A program made the position numbers and the translations under genes. Source: an uncultured Alistipes sp. (GTDB lineage Bacteria > Bacteroidota > Bacteroidia > Bacteroidales > Rikenellaceae). From it: a stretch of DNA of 39,454 nt. Positions 39,079-39,454 of this stretch are shown piece by piece. The notes under the pieces were generated by a model. That model saw only the letters and a list, made by a program, of their open reading frames with translations, was not told the origin of the DNA and ran no database searches. Positions within the stretch are counted from its first letter, which is position 1. Each line of letters begins with the position of its first letter. The DNA is taken from NCBI GenBank assembly GCA_900545315.1, contig UQYM01000023.1:1-39454 (forward strand), written 5' to 3'.

Positions 39079-39454
39079 GCGTTTTTGTGCAGCAAGAGGG
39101 AGTTGATTGCGATTTTTCTTCATCTGAGTCCTGGGTTATACTCTCTCCAATAGAGCAGAGTATTAAACGAAAAATTGAGGCAGTCGGTACGCCTTTGAAG
39201 GATTGGGATATTCAAATCAACTATGGAATTAAGACTGGATTCAATGATGCTTTTATTATAAGCACCGAGAAACGGAATGAGATATTGGCAAACTGTCAAA
39301 CAGAAGATGAATATACTCGAACGGATGAACTTATTCGACCGATTCTTCGTGGCAGGGATATCAAAAAGTATGGCTATAATTGGGCAAATCTGTGGTTGAT
39401 TAATACACACAATGGTATAAGAGGTCAACTACCACGTATTGACATTAAAGATTA
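39054..39454 (+). pseudogene. Headless specificity (TRD) cassette of a Type IIG-like R-M enzyme, cut by the window edge
   Basis: The frame opens after TAG 39051-39053, within the 3' end of the invertase gene, and stays open to the window edge. There is no ATG in front. It reads VFVQQEGVDCDFSSSESW, VILSPIEQSIKRKIEAVG, TPLKDWDIQINYGIKTGF, NDAFII, IRPILRGRDIKKYGYNW, ANLWLINTHNG. These blocks are the start of the TaqI-like C-terminal specificity domain of Type IIG enzymes and PglX-like methyltransferases. The methyltransferase domain (NPPY) that should come first is absent. The most likely meaning is a silent alternative specificity cassette for an invertible gene. A plain truncated relic is the alternative. 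Type IIG versus PglX cannot be told from this part. Confidence 0.75.
39138..39163. repeat. 26-bp imperfect palindrome in the cassette, candidate invertase site
   Basis: ATACTCT (39138-39144) and AGAGTAT (39157-39163) are perfect inverted repeats around 12 bases, total 26 bp, with nine of thirteen positions symmetric in the two halves. Crossover sites of serine invertases are of this length and symmetry. It lies in the codons for the conserved ILSPIEQS block, where a gene could be cut and rejoined in frame. Confidence 0.4.

Larger units (their letters stand above)
31281..39454. mobile_element. Left part of an integrative mobilizable element (IME)
   Basis: Integrase, HTH protein, DUF3987 ATPase, DUF6371/Toprim-like protein and MobV relaxase follow each other on one strand, which is the layout of Bacteroidetes mobilizable elements that borrow conjugation machinery from other elements. 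Cargo (invertase and a restriction-modification fragment) follows the relaxase. The left boundary is placed just after the DUF2795 terminator, because ordinary chromosomal genes end there; the right end lies outside the window, so the target duplication cannot be checked. G+C content varies strongly along the element. Confidence 0.8.

Noticed and set aside
1..39454. CRISPR array, rRNA or tRNA genes
   Set aside because: No regularly spaced repeats of 25-40 bases with unique spacers, and no conserved rRNA or tRNA blocks were seen on either strand.

Overview
The window is chromosomal DNA from a member of the Bacteroidales. Reasons: genes have Bacteroidetes-type promoters (TTTG, about 20 bases, then TAnnTTTG) and few Shine-Dalgarno sites; lipoproteins carry acidic residues after the lipidated Cys; and the families are typical of the phylum (DUF5606, DUF2795, DUF1573 next to yajC, long NusB, ThrA fusion, TIGR04076, Mpi-type invertase). 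A Rikenellaceae/Alistipes-like host is possible, but the sequence alone does not settle the genus. No rRNA, tRNA or CRISPR array was seen.

Bases 1-31,280 are ordinary chromosome. In order they hold: a glutaredoxin-like protein with a YqiA-like esterase; a MATE exporter; a cobalamin riboswitch on the minus strand feeding two tandem DUF5074 beta-propeller lipoproteins that resemble the surface B12-binding protein BtuG; RecQ; a TIGR04076 protein; a lipocalin; a probably 5'-shortened unknown gene; a membrane-anchored MutS-like ATPase; a Fur/PerR-type repressor and rubrerythrin pair with a perfect 7-1-7 operator; a DMT/DUF486 protein; the complete proline operon proC-proB-proA; a divergent DXS-like enzyme; bifunctional ThrA; DUF5606 with a secreted M28 peptidase; yajC, DUF1573 and nusB; an HI0933-type flavoprotein with a reduced methyltransferase-like protein; a PduO-type cobalamin adenosyltransferase; and a DUF2795 protein. 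B12 appears twice: the riboswitch locus is for capture, and the adenosyltransferase makes the coenzyme form.

From about 31,281 to the right edge (39,454) lies the left part of an integrative mobilizable element inserted just after the DUF2795 terminator. It has a tyrosine integrase behind an array of about 20-bp direct repeats, an unknown membrane protein, an HTH protein, a DUF3987 ATPase, a primase/Toprim-like DUF6371 protein, a MobV relaxase with a possible oriT in front, and then cargo. Base composition is mosaic: about 60% G+C in the DUF3987/DUF6371 part falling to about one third in the cargo.

The most interesting point is the right edge. A Mpi-family serine DNA invertase is followed at once by a headless reading frame that is clearly the target-recognition part of a Type IIG-like restriction-modification (or PglX-like) enzyme, with no start codon, no methyltransferase domain and no promoter. 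A 26-bp imperfect palindrome lies in its conserved first segment. The likely reading is a silent specificity cassette of an invertible, phase-variable DNA-modification system whose expressed partner lies beyond the window.
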